Shown: positions 39,001-51,007 of the stretch, in pieces
Position numbering within the stretch: the stretch's first letter is position 1
How the letters are laid out: every line of letters begins with the position of its first letter
Origin: Ficedula albicollis
Lineage: Eukaryota; Chordata; Aves; Passeriformes; Muscicapidae
NCBI RefSeq assembly: GCF_000247815.1
Contig: NC_021686.1
Span: 7,169,537-7,233,536, forward strand
Length of the DNA stretch: 64,000 nt
Direction of reading: 5' to 3'
Position numbers and translations under genes: made by a program
Notes under the pieces: generated by a model
Told to the model about the DNA's origin: nothing
Database searches by the model: none
Seen by the model: only the letters and a program-made list of their open reading frames with translations

Positions 39001-39682
39001 TGGGAAAATCTAGATTTAATTTTCAATATGACATATTATAGACAATAACTGGAGTTATTTATAATAATGTTAATTGTCATTCTATTCTGTCCCTAAATAT
39101 AGGAGCAAGTTACATTCCTTGCTAAATTCATGTTTTGCAGGTACAAATTGTATAAACCACACCTACAGCTTTGCCTTCAAGTCAGATGAAATGGTCACTT
39201 TTCTTTTTAATTGCTTCAAGGTCTACCTGAAAATAAATCTTTCAGTTACAAAAGAAAATAACATTCTGACTTATTTCTTCTTCTCCTTCAATTGTCAGCA
39301 TTTGTGCATCTCCTGATAGGTGCTGTACAGGCTTTCAGAACTCAAATAGCTCCAGAAGCAGAATAACCTGCAGAGACTAAAGTGGAGCTGGGAATATTTG
39401 TGAGTTTTCTTCTTCACTTCACAGAGGTCCCTCCTTTCAGAGCTATACTGGTTATAATCTGAGATTGCTCAAGGGCCTTGTACATGTAAGGTTTAAATTG
39501 TTTTGTTTAATAATACTGTGGCACAGTGGTTCATTTTTCTTGCTGCATAATAAAAAGGTGAAGCTGATCAGAGTAGTATTAAATCAGAAGACCCTGTGAG
39601 CTGCTGGACCAAAGTGGCCGCAGTCCTGCTGCTCTAATACAGGATATGTGTGTCTTTCTGAGTTCTGAATTGGAGAGAAATG

Positions 39683-39770
39683 TGTCCTGGTTCTGACTGG
39701 GACAGAGTTATTTTTCTTCCTAGTAGCTGGTAGAGTGCTGGGGAGGCATAGGAAGCTTCCTGTGTTTAGT
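39683..39770 (+). mobile_element. Truncated endogenous retrovirus LTR, 5' end
   Basis: The sequence TGTCCTGGTTCTGACTGGGA, then CAGAGTTATTTTTCTTCCTAG and TAGCTGGTAGAGTGCTG closely resembles the start of a widespread avian LTR (TGTCCTGGTTTCAGCTGGGA-type). Similarity fades after about 75 bp and I find no matching LTR end or target-site duplication downstream, so this is a truncated fragment. The family is from memory. It lies just upstream of the 174-bp duplication. Confidence 0.6.
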
Positions 39771-39963
39771 TCTTTCCAGGAGGCACCGAGGAAAGGGAAG
39801 TAGCTGGATATGTTCAGTGTTGAAAGTGATAGCAAGAGTTCATACAGGAATGTTCCTACATTGGAGGCAAGAACTCTGCACTAAAATGAGAAGACAGTTT
39901 AAATTTGAAGAGGTTTAGATTTAAAAAAAAATATTTATAAAGAACACTTCATTATCAATATTA

Positions 39964-40137
39964 AGAGAGAGGGTTATCTTTAAGTTCATGTCACATGGTA
40001 AAATGTTATTGGCTCCAAACATGTCAAGAACAGTTCACTCTTTACAGGGTAGTACAGGTCCAATATTCTTAAAAATGTGAGAGGCAGGTATCCTAAAATT
40101 GACTTGTGAAGACTTATCAGTCTAAGGCCAAAAGGGT
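39964..40137 (+). repeat. 174-bp tandem duplication, copy 1
   Basis: The unit runs from AGAGAGAGGGTTATC to GCCAAAAGGGT and is followed directly by copy 2. By eye the two copies differ by a single substitution (GACTTGTGAAG against GACTGGTGAAG). No known repeat family is recognised in the unit. Confidence 0.95.
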
Positions 40138-40311
40138 AGAGAGAGGGTTATCTTTAAGTTCATGTCACATGGTAAAATGTTATTGGCTCCAAACATGTCA
40201 AGAACAGTTCACTCTTTACAGGGTAGTACAGGTCCAATATTCTTAAAAATGTGAGAGGCAGGTATCCTAAAATTGACTGGTGAAGACTTATCAGTCTAAG
40301 GCCAAAAGGGT
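40138..40311 (+). repeat. 174-bp tandem duplication, copy 2
   Basis: Direct head-to-tail copy of 39964-40137 with one visible difference. It reverts to unique sequence after GGGTA. The near identity points to a very recent duplication or an assembly duplication. Confidence 0.95.
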
Positions 40312-42763
40312 ATATTACAGGATATTTGCCTTTCTACCTTTTTAAAGAAGTCTGCCTCTCTTTGGATTTATTTTCATTTCTCTTCTTTGTGGACAACTAG
40401 TGAATTTACTCATTCATTCTATTCCAGTTGCTCCTTTCTTCCTCAACCATTTCTGAAAAACAAATTGACAAAAGGAATCAAAACAAGTCTCCAAATTAGA
40501 TTCTGCTACACTTGGAGGCAAGCAGCAGCCGTGTAGTCCATCACTATAGTGATTTTTGTTTGTAGATTAACTCTCAACCCAAACATCTGCTTGGCTTGAG
40601 CTGTCTTCCTGCTCCATCCATGGGGAAGTAATTTAGCAGCAGAAAAACCTGATATATTAGAAAGATTTTTAGAAGGGCTGAAACTGCTATGCTTTTGATT
40701 AAATTTCCTTTATGTTTTCCAATTTTTGGAAAATTTGAGGTTTGACGCTTAAGAAAGCAACGTTTTGAAGTAAACTCCAGAGTTAAAAAACCATCCCAGA
40801 TAGAGTCAGATATTCTCAGGAATGTGCAATAAATGATAGATAACAATTACAATTTCTGTTATAAACTTTAGGATTAAAGAATAAACTATCAGTAACTCCA
40901 GGTTTGATTTGTGGGAGGTTGGTTGACCCTGTCTGCTAAGCATGGCAATATGTACAGATGTTATCACTACTCTATGAACTATTAGAACTTGCTTAATGAC
41001 ATCAATTAATCACATTAGTGCTTTAATGCCCTTGAATGACATCTTTCAACTTGCAGAAACTTTATGTTATCAGATTTTGTTGAAGTGGGAAATACTTTTA
41101 TGATATTTTCTCTTTAGCTACCCTTTTAACCTTCTCAAGCAATTAAGAGTACATATTTTGTGATAACTCAATTTCCTGTCTTAATTGCACGTCATTACTT
41201 CCCGAGATGGGGTGAGCATGCTGAAAATACCAATTTCCCACTTCAGTATCCTGTCTGGAGAGGAATGGGGCTTTGAGGGGTGGGCTTCAGAAGAGCTCTA
41301 AACAAAGAAGGGAGTTAGAGGAGAAGCATAGTAAAATGTAGTCCTAGTTTTTCAACTTCCCTTCCCAGGAGGAGTTTCTTAGGGGTGTCTTATGAAATAT
41401 TTTTGAGTTCTAGAAAGGTGTTAGTTTGACTGCCCATAAATATGAGAGCCCTTTTGGGTGCACTGAGAGTGCTTGCTTTATGCCTGCCCTCTGGCAATCA
41501 CTTTAAAGCTACAAGGAAGTATCCAGTGGAGGATAATTTTGCTGACACACAGGTAAAGATCAATATTGGTGAGCTATCAAGTTCAAGTTAATTTTACAGA
41601 AGTCCTCAAGTATCAGTAACACACCTGTCATGGATGGAGTCAAGCTGAACAGAGGTTTTAGTGGTGAAATGGCTGAATACAATGTACTCAGTTGCTCTCT
41701 CTCCCCACTTAGTGCTGATTTTGTCTTCTTGCTGAAAATTATTATAATAGGTCAAATTCCCCCATTTGAATTGGATTCTTATTTGAAGCATTTTATCATA
41801 TGCTTAATAAGGAAAGTCCCAAGATTATTCACTAATCCTTCTTTTATTTCCTGCTTTTGCTTCCTTCCTAAGTGAAGACAGTATTCTCACTTCTGGTTTT
41901 TTGGTGCAGTTTTTCAGTGCTGGTTTTCTTTGTTACCCATTTTGTCTGTTGTAGTCAGCTCTTGTCCTTAGTGCCCTATGGGGCCCTATATTTGCAGTGC
42001 TTCACTACGGCAGGAATTTTTGATTTGGTTTGGTTTCTGTTTTTTTTTTTCTCCTTCCTTTATTTCAACATGCACTCAATAGTCAGACTGGTTCATGATA
42101 TTGGATTTGAGCATGTTGTCTCAATATAAAAATTACCAAAAGGCAGAAAATTGAGGTGATTTTTCTTTGGGAAAAAAATATTCAGAAGGATAGGAGTTAG
42201 GCTTCCTCAAGCCCTCTCCTAGGTGTTTGTTCACTAGGAAAATGTGGTCTGCAGGATTGTTTGTACATCCTATATTTAACTGTGTGTTTTGTTCTGTGTT
42301 TTGTGTTGAATGAAGAGCCAATGTCTACTAAAGGGCTCTTGGAAATCCCATTGTAAAGAAAAAATGTGTATTCTGTGAGCAAATAGGAGTAATCATGTCA
42401 TCCCTGAGCTTATGTTTCTTCTCATTTTTACTGTTCTAAAAATATTCATGGAGGCTGTACAGACAAGGGGGATAAATAAATAAATTCAAGTGGATCAAGT
42501 CTAACTGTGATCAGGTGATTGCAGTGCTTGGATAATATCCTCTGCCAAAGGAAATTAATTTTTATTGATATTTACACATGATCTCAGCACAGAACCTTTT
42601 GCCATCATTTCAGGTGCCTGCTATAAACTGATGGTACACTAAAACCATACTAAAACAAAACATATTTAGAAACAAATGTATGTGACAAAAGCCCAGAGTA
42701 AACATTTAGTAAAATGAAATTATTTGCTGCTTGATCTTGGAGTTTTAGCAGCTGAATGTGTGA
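40312..42763. other. Single-copy non-coding sequence
   Basis: AT-rich unique sequence without a recognisable gene or repeat. The part at about 40970-41220, with CAATTAATCACATTAGTGC and TTAATTGCACGTCATTAC, has the look of conserved regulatory DNA, but this is only an impression. Confidence 0.5.
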
Positions 42764-43076
42764 GTTTGTCTATTTGTCTGTAGCAGCCACCAGGTGCCCA
42801 GCCAAGAGTCCCAGCATTTCAGGATGAACGTATGCTGAGAAAGTCTGGGCTCTAATGGCCTTGGAGGATGAGCCTTTTGCTATGGGCTTCAGTCCTTGGA
42901 GGAAAAGTGAGATTTGGGTGAGACTCTTCTGCCTTTAAGTGTAGGCATCTACATTTAATCTCAGCATCTTCATTCCCTTCATAAATCATGAACAGGCCTC
43001 CCTTCATCTCATCTGAAAACTGACATCTAAAACAGCTGTGCTGAGTACCAGGCTCCTGTTCATGGACTTCAAAAGG
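42764..43076 (+). repeat. 313-bp tandem duplication, copy 1
   Basis: The unit starts GTTTGTCT and ends CTTCAAAAGG. The visible difference from copy 2 is in the first bases (GTCTATTTG against GTCTGTTTG). A minus-strand frame runs through both copies and is identical in each, which reflects the duplication and is not evidence of coding. Confidence 0.95.
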
Positions 43077-43389
43077 GTTTGTCTGTTTGTCTGTAGCAGC
43101 CACCAGGTGCCCAGCCAAGAGTCCCAGCATTTCAGGATGAACGTATGCTGAGAAAGTCTGGGCTCTAATGGCCTTGGAGGATGAGCCTTTTGCTATGGGC
43201 TTCAGTCCTTGGAGGAAAAGTGAGATTTGGGTGAGACTCTTCTGCCTTTAAGTGTAGGCATCTACATTTAATCTCAGCATCTTCATTCCCTTCATAAATC
43301 ATGAACAGGCCTCCCTTCATCTCATCTGAAAACTGACATCTAAAACAGCTGTGCTGAGTACCAGGCTCCTGTTCATGGACTTCAAAAGG
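43077..43389 (+). repeat. 313-bp tandem duplication, copy 2
   Basis: Head-to-tail copy of 42764-43076, essentially identical. Unique sequence resumes at AATCAAGATG. Confidence 0.95.
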
Positions 43390-43799
43390 AATCAAGATGA
43401 CCAGCTTGCTTGGAGGTGTCCAAGTGTGTGGGAGAAGCCTGTGCCAAGAGTATAAAATAAAAACGGGTCCAAGAAATTGAAATTTATTAACTTAAAGTTA
43501 GTGGCTCAGTGTCTGGGAATTTGGGTCCATTTCTAAGCAGACTTAATCATGGCACTAAGTGCAACTGTGTGGTTGTTGGAGAGCTGAAGGGAAGGATACT
43601 CAAGTGTTTGCTAACAAAAGACAGGAGGGCCTTCAGTTCCCTTGTCTATATTTGTTTGTCTCTGCTCTGTGTCCACAAGGTAAAAAATTAAACTGGGTAG
43701 GAAGTGCTGGCTTCCCAGATCTTCTGGTTACCTCTAAGAAAATGGTGTTGAGTTTGAAATGTTTTGAAAGGAAGCAAAATGCATAGTACATCTGCCATT

Positions 43800-45540
43800 G
43801 GTTCATGTTCTAAAACACCTTCCAAGTAAAGTTTTATTTCAGGTGGTGAAGGTGTAGCTTAGAGTAATGTTTACTTTGAAATAATGTATGCAATAACTTA
43901 TCGCAGCAGTTATTATAAAGAAGAAAAAATTCCCCATAAATGTGGCATGAGCCAACAGAATAGGATATTTTCATTATAGATAGTTTGGGTTATTTATGTT
44001 CCCCCTAATGAAACACAGAGTGTTATTAAATAACTCTACACTAAGTCAATTGGTAAAATTCCCACTAAATCAAGGTTCACTGTGTTCAAAGGATTCCAGA
44101 CAAGCAGGGTGGACACACTGGCTGTGCAGTCTGATCTGGAATTGCTTCACCTTATGGCTTGGATAATGAGATACTGAGTTTCACATAGCAGGTCATGTTT
44201 GAGAAAAAATGAGAGACTCAGTAGCAATTATGAATGTCATTTACAATTGAAAGTGGAGGAAGGCTTCCTTTCTGGATAGCAGATGATAGATTTTAGCCAA
44301 GTCTTTTGCAGTTGTCAGTATTTGATACAAAGAAAAATAAAACTGAAAACAAAAAGACACTATCAAATATATATGCTCCTATTTTCACAAGTCATGCTTA
44401 AAAGATGTCTTCTAACTATTTTGCAGGAAAGATAAACAGAGTCTTTTAAATACTTAATGTCTCTCAGCTCCAGGACTTTGCAAAAAATCCTAGTAACACT
44501 TTCTGGTTTCAGCAGCCCTGAGCAATCTTTTCAGCTGACCTACAATGGCAGAAACAGCAGAAAACATAACCTTCAAGATGCTCTTTTCTTATTACAAGCA
44601 TAACATTATTCATTCCTAAACTCAGTTGTCTATTCTCACTAAAATCAAACTCTCTCTCCTTAGGCATGGACCTCTGACAGCCTTTCTTGGGGTTTGATGG
44701 ATGAGGGCAGAGAGCCGGCAGGAGAGCTCTGAGGCTGCAGGCTGAGGGAGTGTGGGATCTTGCTGGGGCTTCCAGAGATGGAATTTCTTCTCTCCACATT
44801 AGCTGGTATTGAGCCATTGCTTTGCATTTGTGATACAGTGTCAGCAACACACCAAGGGTTTAGCATTGCTGTACAGTGGTTCCACAGTGGTGCATTTCTG
44901 TGTTTCCTTTCTGTATTCCTCAGGGAGTTACAGAATGGTCTGGGTTGGAGCAGACCTTAGAACCATCCAGTTCCACCCACCTGCTTGGGCAGGGACACCT
45001 TCACTATCCCAGTTTGCTCGAAGCCCCATCCATCCTGGTCTTGAATATTTCCAGGGATGGGGCATCCACAGCTTCTCTGAGCAATCTGTGCCAGGGCCTC
45101 ACCACCCTCACAGTTGAGAATTTCTTCCTAACATTCAATTCAAACCTGTCTTCTCTCCATTAAAAGCCAGTATCCTTTTCCTATCTTTATAAGCTCTTGT
45201 CAAAAGCCTCTGTCCAGCTTTCTTGGAGTCCCCCCCTTGAAATGTGGTGGCTTCCCCTTCTGTACTATGGAAAACACAGCACTAAAAGTTTTTTGTCCTC
45301 CTCCTTTTGCCTCTCCCCTGACTTTTCAGTAGTCAGTCTTCCCAGTAGTCAGAGCTGTGCTTTCCTGGTTTCTGCAGGGATCCTGGCAGAGGGCATCCAG
45401 ACACTGCAGCTGGGTGGGCACTTCCACAAGTGGTTCTTTGGTCATGTGCTGCTCCTTGAGAACTTGCATCAATTTCTACCTGAGATTGAGTTTTTAAAAT
45501 TTAGGTTTTTTAGTAAGAGATTGATTAGCAGTCTAATCTT
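43800..45540 (+). repeat. About 1.8-kb direct duplication, copy 1
   Basis: From GGTTCATGTTCTAAAACACC to AGCAGTCTAATCTT this block recurs at 45615-47369. The offset is 1,815 bp at the start and 1,829 bp after a 14-bp indel. Copy 1 lacks 14 bases (CTGTAAGTCACTGG) that copy 2 has at 46289-46302. It contains a reverse-strand CR1 fragment and ends with one copy of an 81-bp unit (45460-45540), directly before the ambiguous base. Confidence 0.95.
44928..45265 (-). mobile_element. CR1 LINE 3' fragment, reverse strand, copy 1
   Basis: Landmarks in order are ACAGAATGGTCTGGGTTGGA, CCTTAGAACCATCCAGTTCC, GGGCAGGGACACCTTC, GGGATGGGGCATCCACAGC, CTGTGCCAGGGCCTCACC and AATTTCTTCCTAACATTC. This is the reverse complement of an avian CR1 3' end, so the element's sense strand is minus and its 3' end is at about 44928. 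CR1 copies are typically 5'-truncated, as here; no reverse transcriptase frame is left. Confidence 0.85.
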
Positions 45541-45541
45541 N
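45541..45541. other. Single ambiguous base at a duplication junction
   Basis: The only N in the window. It sits exactly where copy 1 of the 1.8-kb duplication ends and a short partial copy begins. Its position suggests an unresolved join in the assembly more than a random base-call failure. Confidence 0.95.
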
Positions 45542-45614
45542 TCACCTTATGGCTTGGATAATGAGATACTGAATTTCACATAGTAGGTCATGTTTGAGAA
45601 AAAATGAGAGACTC
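45542..45614 (+). repeat. 73-bp partial third copy
   Basis: TCACCTTATGGCTTGG to GAGAGACTC repeats the segment found inside both long copies (near 44149-44221 and 45962-46035), with at least two substitutions (CTGAATTTC against CTGAGTTTC, TAGTAGG against TAGCAGG). It is immediately followed by the start of copy 2, so the end of a 422-bp subunit abuts the beginning of another. Confidence 0.9.
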
Positions 45615-46756
45615 GGTTCATGTTCTAAAACACCTTCCAAGTAAAGTTTTATTTCAGGTGGTGAAGGTGTAGCTTAGAGTAATGTTTACTTTGAAATAAT
45701 GTATGCAATAACTTATCGCAGCAGTTATTATAAAGAAGAAAAAATTCCCCATAAATGTGGCATGAGCCAACAGAATAGGATATTTTCATTATAGATAGTT
45801 TGGGTTATTTATGTTCCCCCTAATGAAACACAGAGTGTTATTAAATAACTCTACACTAAGTCAATTGGTAAAATTCCCACTAAATCAAGGTTCACTGTGT
45901 TCAAAGGATTCCAGACAAGCAGGGTGGACACACTGGCTGTGCAGTCTGATCTGGAATTGCTTCACCTTATGGCTTGGATAATGAGATACTGAGTTTCACA
46001 TAGCAGGTCATGTTTGAGAAAAAATGAGAGACTCAGTAGCAATTATGAATGTCATTTACAATTGAAAGTGGAGGAAGGCTTCCTTTCTGGATAGCAGATG
46101 ATAGATTTTAGCCAAGTCTTTTGCAGTTGTCAGTATTTGATACAAAGAAAAATAAAACTGAAAACAAAAAGACACTATCAAATATATATGCTCCTATTTT
46201 CACAAGTCATGCTTAAAAGATGTCTTCTAACTATTTTGCAGGAAAGATAAACAGAGTCTTTTAAATACTTAATGTCTCTCAGCTCCAGCTGTAAGTCACT
46301 GGGACTTTGCAAAAAATCCTAGTAACACTTTCTGGTTTCAGCAGCCCTGAGCAATCTTTTCAGCTGACCTACAATGGCAGAAACAGCAGAAAACATAACC
46401 TTCAAGATGCTCTTTTCTTATTACAAGCATAACATTATTCATTCCTAAACTCAGTTGTCTATTCTCACTAAAATCAAACTCTCTCTCCTTAGGCATGGAC
46501 CTCTGACAGCCTTTCTTGGGGTTTGATGGATGAGGGCAGAGAGCCGGCAGGAGAGCTCTGAGGCTGCAGGCTGAGGGAGTGTGGGATCTTGCTGGGGCTT
46601 CCAGAGATGGAATTTCTTCTCTCCACATTAGCTGGTATTGAGCCATTGCTTTGCATTTGTGATACAGTGTCAGCAACACACCAAGGGTTTAGCATTGCTG
46701 TACAGTGGTTCCACAGTGGTGCATTTCTGTGTTTCCTTTCTGTATTCCTCAGGGAG

Positions 46757-47094
46757 TTACAGAATGGTCTGGGTTGGAGCAGACCTTAGAACCATCCAGT
46801 TCCACCCACCTGCTTGGGCAGGGACACCTTCACTATCCCAGTTTGCTCGAAGCCCCATCCATCCTGGTCTTGAATATTTCCAGGGATGGGGCATCCACAG
46901 CTTCTCTGAGCAATCTGTGCCAGGGCCTCACCACCCTCACAGTTGAGAATTTCTTCCTAACATTCAATTCAAACCTGTCTTCTCTCCATTAAAAGCCAGT
47001 ATCCTTTTCCTATCTTTATAAGCTCTTGTCAAAAGCCTCTGTCCAGCTTTCTTGGAGTCCCCCCCTTGAAATGTGGTGGCTTCCCCTTCTGTAC
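46757..47094 (-). mobile_element. CR1 LINE 3' fragment, reverse strand, copy 2
   Basis: The same CR1 fragment as 44928-45265, present here because it was carried in the 1.8-kb duplication, and not through a second insertion. Confidence 0.85.
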
Positions 47095-47288
47095 TATGGA
47101 AAACACAGCACTAAAAGTTTTTTGTCCTCCTCCTTTTGCCTCTCCCCTGACTTTTCAGTAGTCAGTCTTCCCAGTAGTCAGAGCTGTGCTTTCCTGGTTT
47201 CTGCAGGGATCCTGGCAGAGGGCATCCAGACACTGCAGCTGGGTGGGCACTTCCACAAGTGGTTCTTTGGTCATGTGCTGCTCCTTGA

Positions 47289-47369
47289 GAACTTGCATCA
47301 ATTTCTACCCGATATTGAGTTTTTAAAATTTAGGTTTTTTTGTAAGAGATTGATTAGCAGTCTAATCTG
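47289..47369 (+). repeat. 81-bp tandem unit 1
   Basis: Starts GAACTTGCATCAATTTC and ends TCTAATCTG. It differs from unit 2 at a few sites (TACCCGATATTG against TACCTGAGATTG, TTTTTTTGTAAG against TTTTTTAGTAAG). Confidence 0.95.
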
Positions 47370-47450
47370 GAACTTGCATCAATTTCTACCTGAGATTGAG
47401 TTTTTAAAATTTAGGTTTTTTAGTAAGAGATTGATTAGCAGTCTAATCTT
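47370..47450 (+). repeat. 81-bp tandem unit 2
   Basis: Head-to-tail with unit 1. Its sequence matches the single unit at the end of copy 1 (45460-45540) better than unit 1 does, which is informative about how the long copies arose. Confidence 0.95.
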
Positions 47451-50400
47451 TAGGCTTCCTGTGGGATATTATCCTTTACAGACCTATTAGAAGTCATTTT
47501 ATTGAACGATTTTTTAATACCTAGGAAGACTACTTGCTCAGGAAAAGTACTTATGTGAATAACAGAGATGATGTCTTCAGTGCTTTCTGGGTTCTTCAGG
47601 ACCTACTTTTAATTTTTTTCTCCAAAGACATTGTCCTTTTTCCTGTTCCTTTGGGAATACTTGTCAGAGGGCAAGAATGCTGTTTAGCAATGTTCAAATG
47701 TTCTTTACAGCAGAATGACTTTAGAAAACAGGAAAGTATTAGAGAACATTTTGTTTTACATATAGAAAACTTTTTTACCACTCTGGAGTGGCAAAAAGTT
47801 ATGTCTGTTTCTACTAGTAAGAGCCCTGCCATGTCCTCTCCTCTGGTTTTATTCTGTTTACAGCATGCTCTTTTGTTTGAATGCTTATAAGTTGCCCTAA
47901 AACTTTCAGTATCTGCAGACCGATAAAAAGAAATAAAATGTGACTATGAAAGCATTGTATTGAAAGAAAGTAATGAAATGAAAATGGAAAATGCCATTAT
48001 AAATAATGTATTTTAATAAATAAGTGTACACTGTAGAATTTCAATTACAGAAAAACATGCTTTACACAAGTAATTACTAAAGAAATTGCTGTAGGAACAC
48101 ATCCATTCATTGAATTACAGGACATAAATTCTTCCTCTGATTGCATCTTCCGTTGTGAGGGGAGCAATCACAGCAAACACCAAGCTCTAATAACACCCTC
48201 TCTTTAGGAATTAGAACTTACGGATGGATGGTGATGTGGAAAGGCTAATGAAAGGTTGCTGCTTCCTGTGCCCAAAGGGAGTGAATGGAACTAGTCAGAC
48301 ACAAAACAAGAGCTTTTGTCACTGGCAGGTAATTGTGCAGCTCATCTGGGCTGTGCCTTTCAGCAGGTGTTGGGGCTCAGGGGGTCTGTAGGACATTGGA
48401 GTGTGTTGTGTGTTGTGTGTTCATCCATGCAGCTTCCTGGGATGCATTTCATGGGTACAGAGGGGTTACAGCCTGTGAGAAGAGAGCAGAACACCCCTGG
48501 GGTGTGACAGGGTTGTTTGTTGGGGTGTCTTTTACATGAGCTGAGCTGAGAATTTGGTGGCTTTAGAGTCCATTTTGGAGGGGAGGGGAATGTCGGGAAT
48601 GTTTGTCATAGTCCCAACAGGCAATAAGTGCTTCGGTACCTTGAGGATCTGTAGCATCACTTCTCTGTCTCCTGTCCATCCCTGGAGCTGTCTGTGGGGT
48701 CAGGATAATCCAGTTGGATCTTCCCCACCTGTGGTGGGGACTTTGAAGCAGAGACTGGTGCCACTCCAGGATAGGAAAAGACACACTGGACTATTCGCAG
48801 AGGTGACTATAAGACAACCCAAGGTATCTTCATGTTTCAGGGTTCAGTGTCCAGCTGGCCTGAAGGGAAAAGGTCTCTGGCAGTGGTTTTCAAAAGGGGG
48901 AAGTAAATGGGAAGTGTCTGGAACAGAGCTGTGACAGAAGAAGTTTCCAGCAGAGATCTGCTTTTCTGAGTGCTGTATGGTGGAAATAAGAAAAGCTTGG
49001 GGGGAGGGGAGAAAGTAATTAAGGAATTTAATGTAATCACTGAAAATTAACAGATTAAATGGGAAGAACAGAAATGCGGTCTATGCAATGTGACATTCTA
49101 TGTGCAAAGTTAGCAAAAAGAAAACTAGAAGTATAGCCTCATCCTTTTAGTGTTTCCTTAGGTGACACGTGGACCCAGTCCTGTTTCAGTTTGTTCATAC
49201 TTGAGAACTCTCTATTGATTATAAAGTGTTTCTTTACATCTTAGATGACAACCAACCAACCAACAATGATTCTATAATCTGAAGTATTCTCAAGTCAGTA
49301 TTTTGCAGGGTATTTTCTTTTTACATTGGTAAATGACCTTTCCTTTTGTTGTCCCAGTGTTTGTATGGATTGAGTTTAGAAGTATTGATGTGTTTTTAAC
49401 TTCTGTCGAAGAAAGGTAGCATGTTCATTTTTTTCCCACTAGATTTTCTATTAAAGGCATCTTTCCCCACCCCCCCATAATGTTTTTTTAATGCTTCCTT
49501 AGTCTGTTATTACTGTGCTGTGAGTTCAAGAATGTTCTTGTAGAAAATGGTTGTATTTTCATCCTAATATCAGCAGTGAGTCAGTCCAGCACACATTCTT
49601 ATTACAGGACTACTTGAGATTTCTTTTTTATTTAGTAAAAAACATCTGAGTTCTCTTTGAATTTTCTGTGCAAAGACAATCTATAAAGGTCTTCAGCAGA
49701 CACTGTACAAAGAAAAATGTGTCTATGGGGATACAGATTCTTTCTGTTGCTGGTATTGCTGTAGGGTTTTGATCAACTGTTTATAGAGGAAATGAGAAGT
49801 TCTTTTGCTTTCCTCTGGAAAATGACTTATACATTTATCAGCTTCTCTTCCTGAAATAATGTGTGTGGTAGAAGTACAAATATTTTCAGTCTATTACTTT
49901 AGAACAACAGATAGAGGAATAAAACTTGTTCTGTTATAGTCTGACTCTTTCTGAAGCAATTTCAGAAATCACAAAAATTTGAACATGGAAATTGCACAAA
50001 TATTTATGCTTTCTAAATCACATTTAAACAGGTATTTGCTTGATGCTATAATTTTCCATAAAAATGTAATGAGATACTAATGTAAAAATACGTTCATAGT
50101 AGGAAGCACTAGATGTTTAAACATCTTAAAGAGCAAAAAAACCTGTTCTGGGATTAGTCTCTACAGTTTGCCTAAAATTCTGGGTTGGGTCACAACTTTA
50201 AGGAAGGGCACTGATCTGTTATTACAACCTCTGTGTTTTATGCTGTGCACATATTGTCTCTGAGACCCACTTAGATATGGAACACAGAGCACAAAGTTGG
50301 CAAACACTTCACCAGCTTGGCATTGCTTGCATATGTGAGCAAACCAGTTGTTAATTCTGGGAGTACCCTGCCACCAAGAAGTTAATGCACTGTAGGTTAA

Positions 50401-51007
50401 ACTAGAAATTTTCATCACTGTGGCCCTTTTGCACTTAGTCTGGATGGAAACACACAGATTTGCATGGAGAGCTGATGGGAAGTAAATTGGGTGTGGATTC
50501 ACAACACAGCATTTTAAAGCAACTCACGTAGCAATAAAGCAAGGTTGTCAGGTTGCCTTTCCTGGTTTCAGCTGCTCCAGAGGGGCTACCAAATGCAGGT
50601 GCTGCAAACTGCAAACTCAACAGCTCTGTATGAGATGGTTTAAGCTGCTGTGCAGCCCCATTTGTAGCTGTGCTTTGCAGGAGCTCTCCAGCTGCACTGG
50701 CAGTGCCTCTGCCTGTGGCCAGGGACTGTTTCTATCAGCATAGAAAGACTTAGCCTTTCAAGGTCTTGAACACTTAAAAGAGTGAGCACTATTTCTAAAC
50801 CAATAAATTCAAAATTCCACACAAAGCTGAGTCCTCAGTCTGTTATAACAAGCAGATCACAGTTTTAAAAGTAAAATAGTTTTCCTTACAGACATAATTT
50901 TTATGAAATTCTATGTAGTATAAAATCATCCACAATTGGTTTACAAAGTACTGAGAAATCATACCAAAATACACGACTGACTGCTGCACTTCCATAATAA
51001 AATGTTC
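47451..51007. other. Single-copy non-coding sequence
   Basis: No gene or confident repeat seen. A short AACCAACCAACCAAC tract followed by AATGATTCTATAATC near 49250 could be the tail of an eroded CR1, but is too short to call. Frames up to 126 codons occur without domains. Confidence 0.5.

Larger units (their letters stand above)
29841..39682. other. Mostly single-copy non-coding sequence
   Basis: About 9.8 kb of AT-rich DNA with no recognisable gene. It contains two short CR1-like fragments (near 31.0 and 32.3 kb) and a small perfect hairpin at 33049-33075. The longest open frame (minus strand, 30870-31367, 165 codons) overlaps a CR1-like fragment and has no domain, so I treat it as chance. 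Confidence 0.5.
45615..47369 (+). repeat. About 1.8-kb direct duplication, copy 2
   Basis: Second copy of the 43800-45540 block, nearly identical, with a 14-bp insertion at 46289-46302. It ends in an 81-bp unit that is followed by another copy of that unit (47370-47450), whereas copy 1 has only one. Confidence 0.95.

Noticed and set aside
42764..43389. Possible CRISPR-like or satellite array
   Set aside because: Only two units, 313 bp long with no spacer pattern; a simple tandem duplication explains it.
44509..47490. Identical predicted proteins at two places 1,829 bp apart
   Set aside because: They are identical because the DNA is duplicated, and part of the sequence is antisense CR1. Duplication is not evidence of a gene family.
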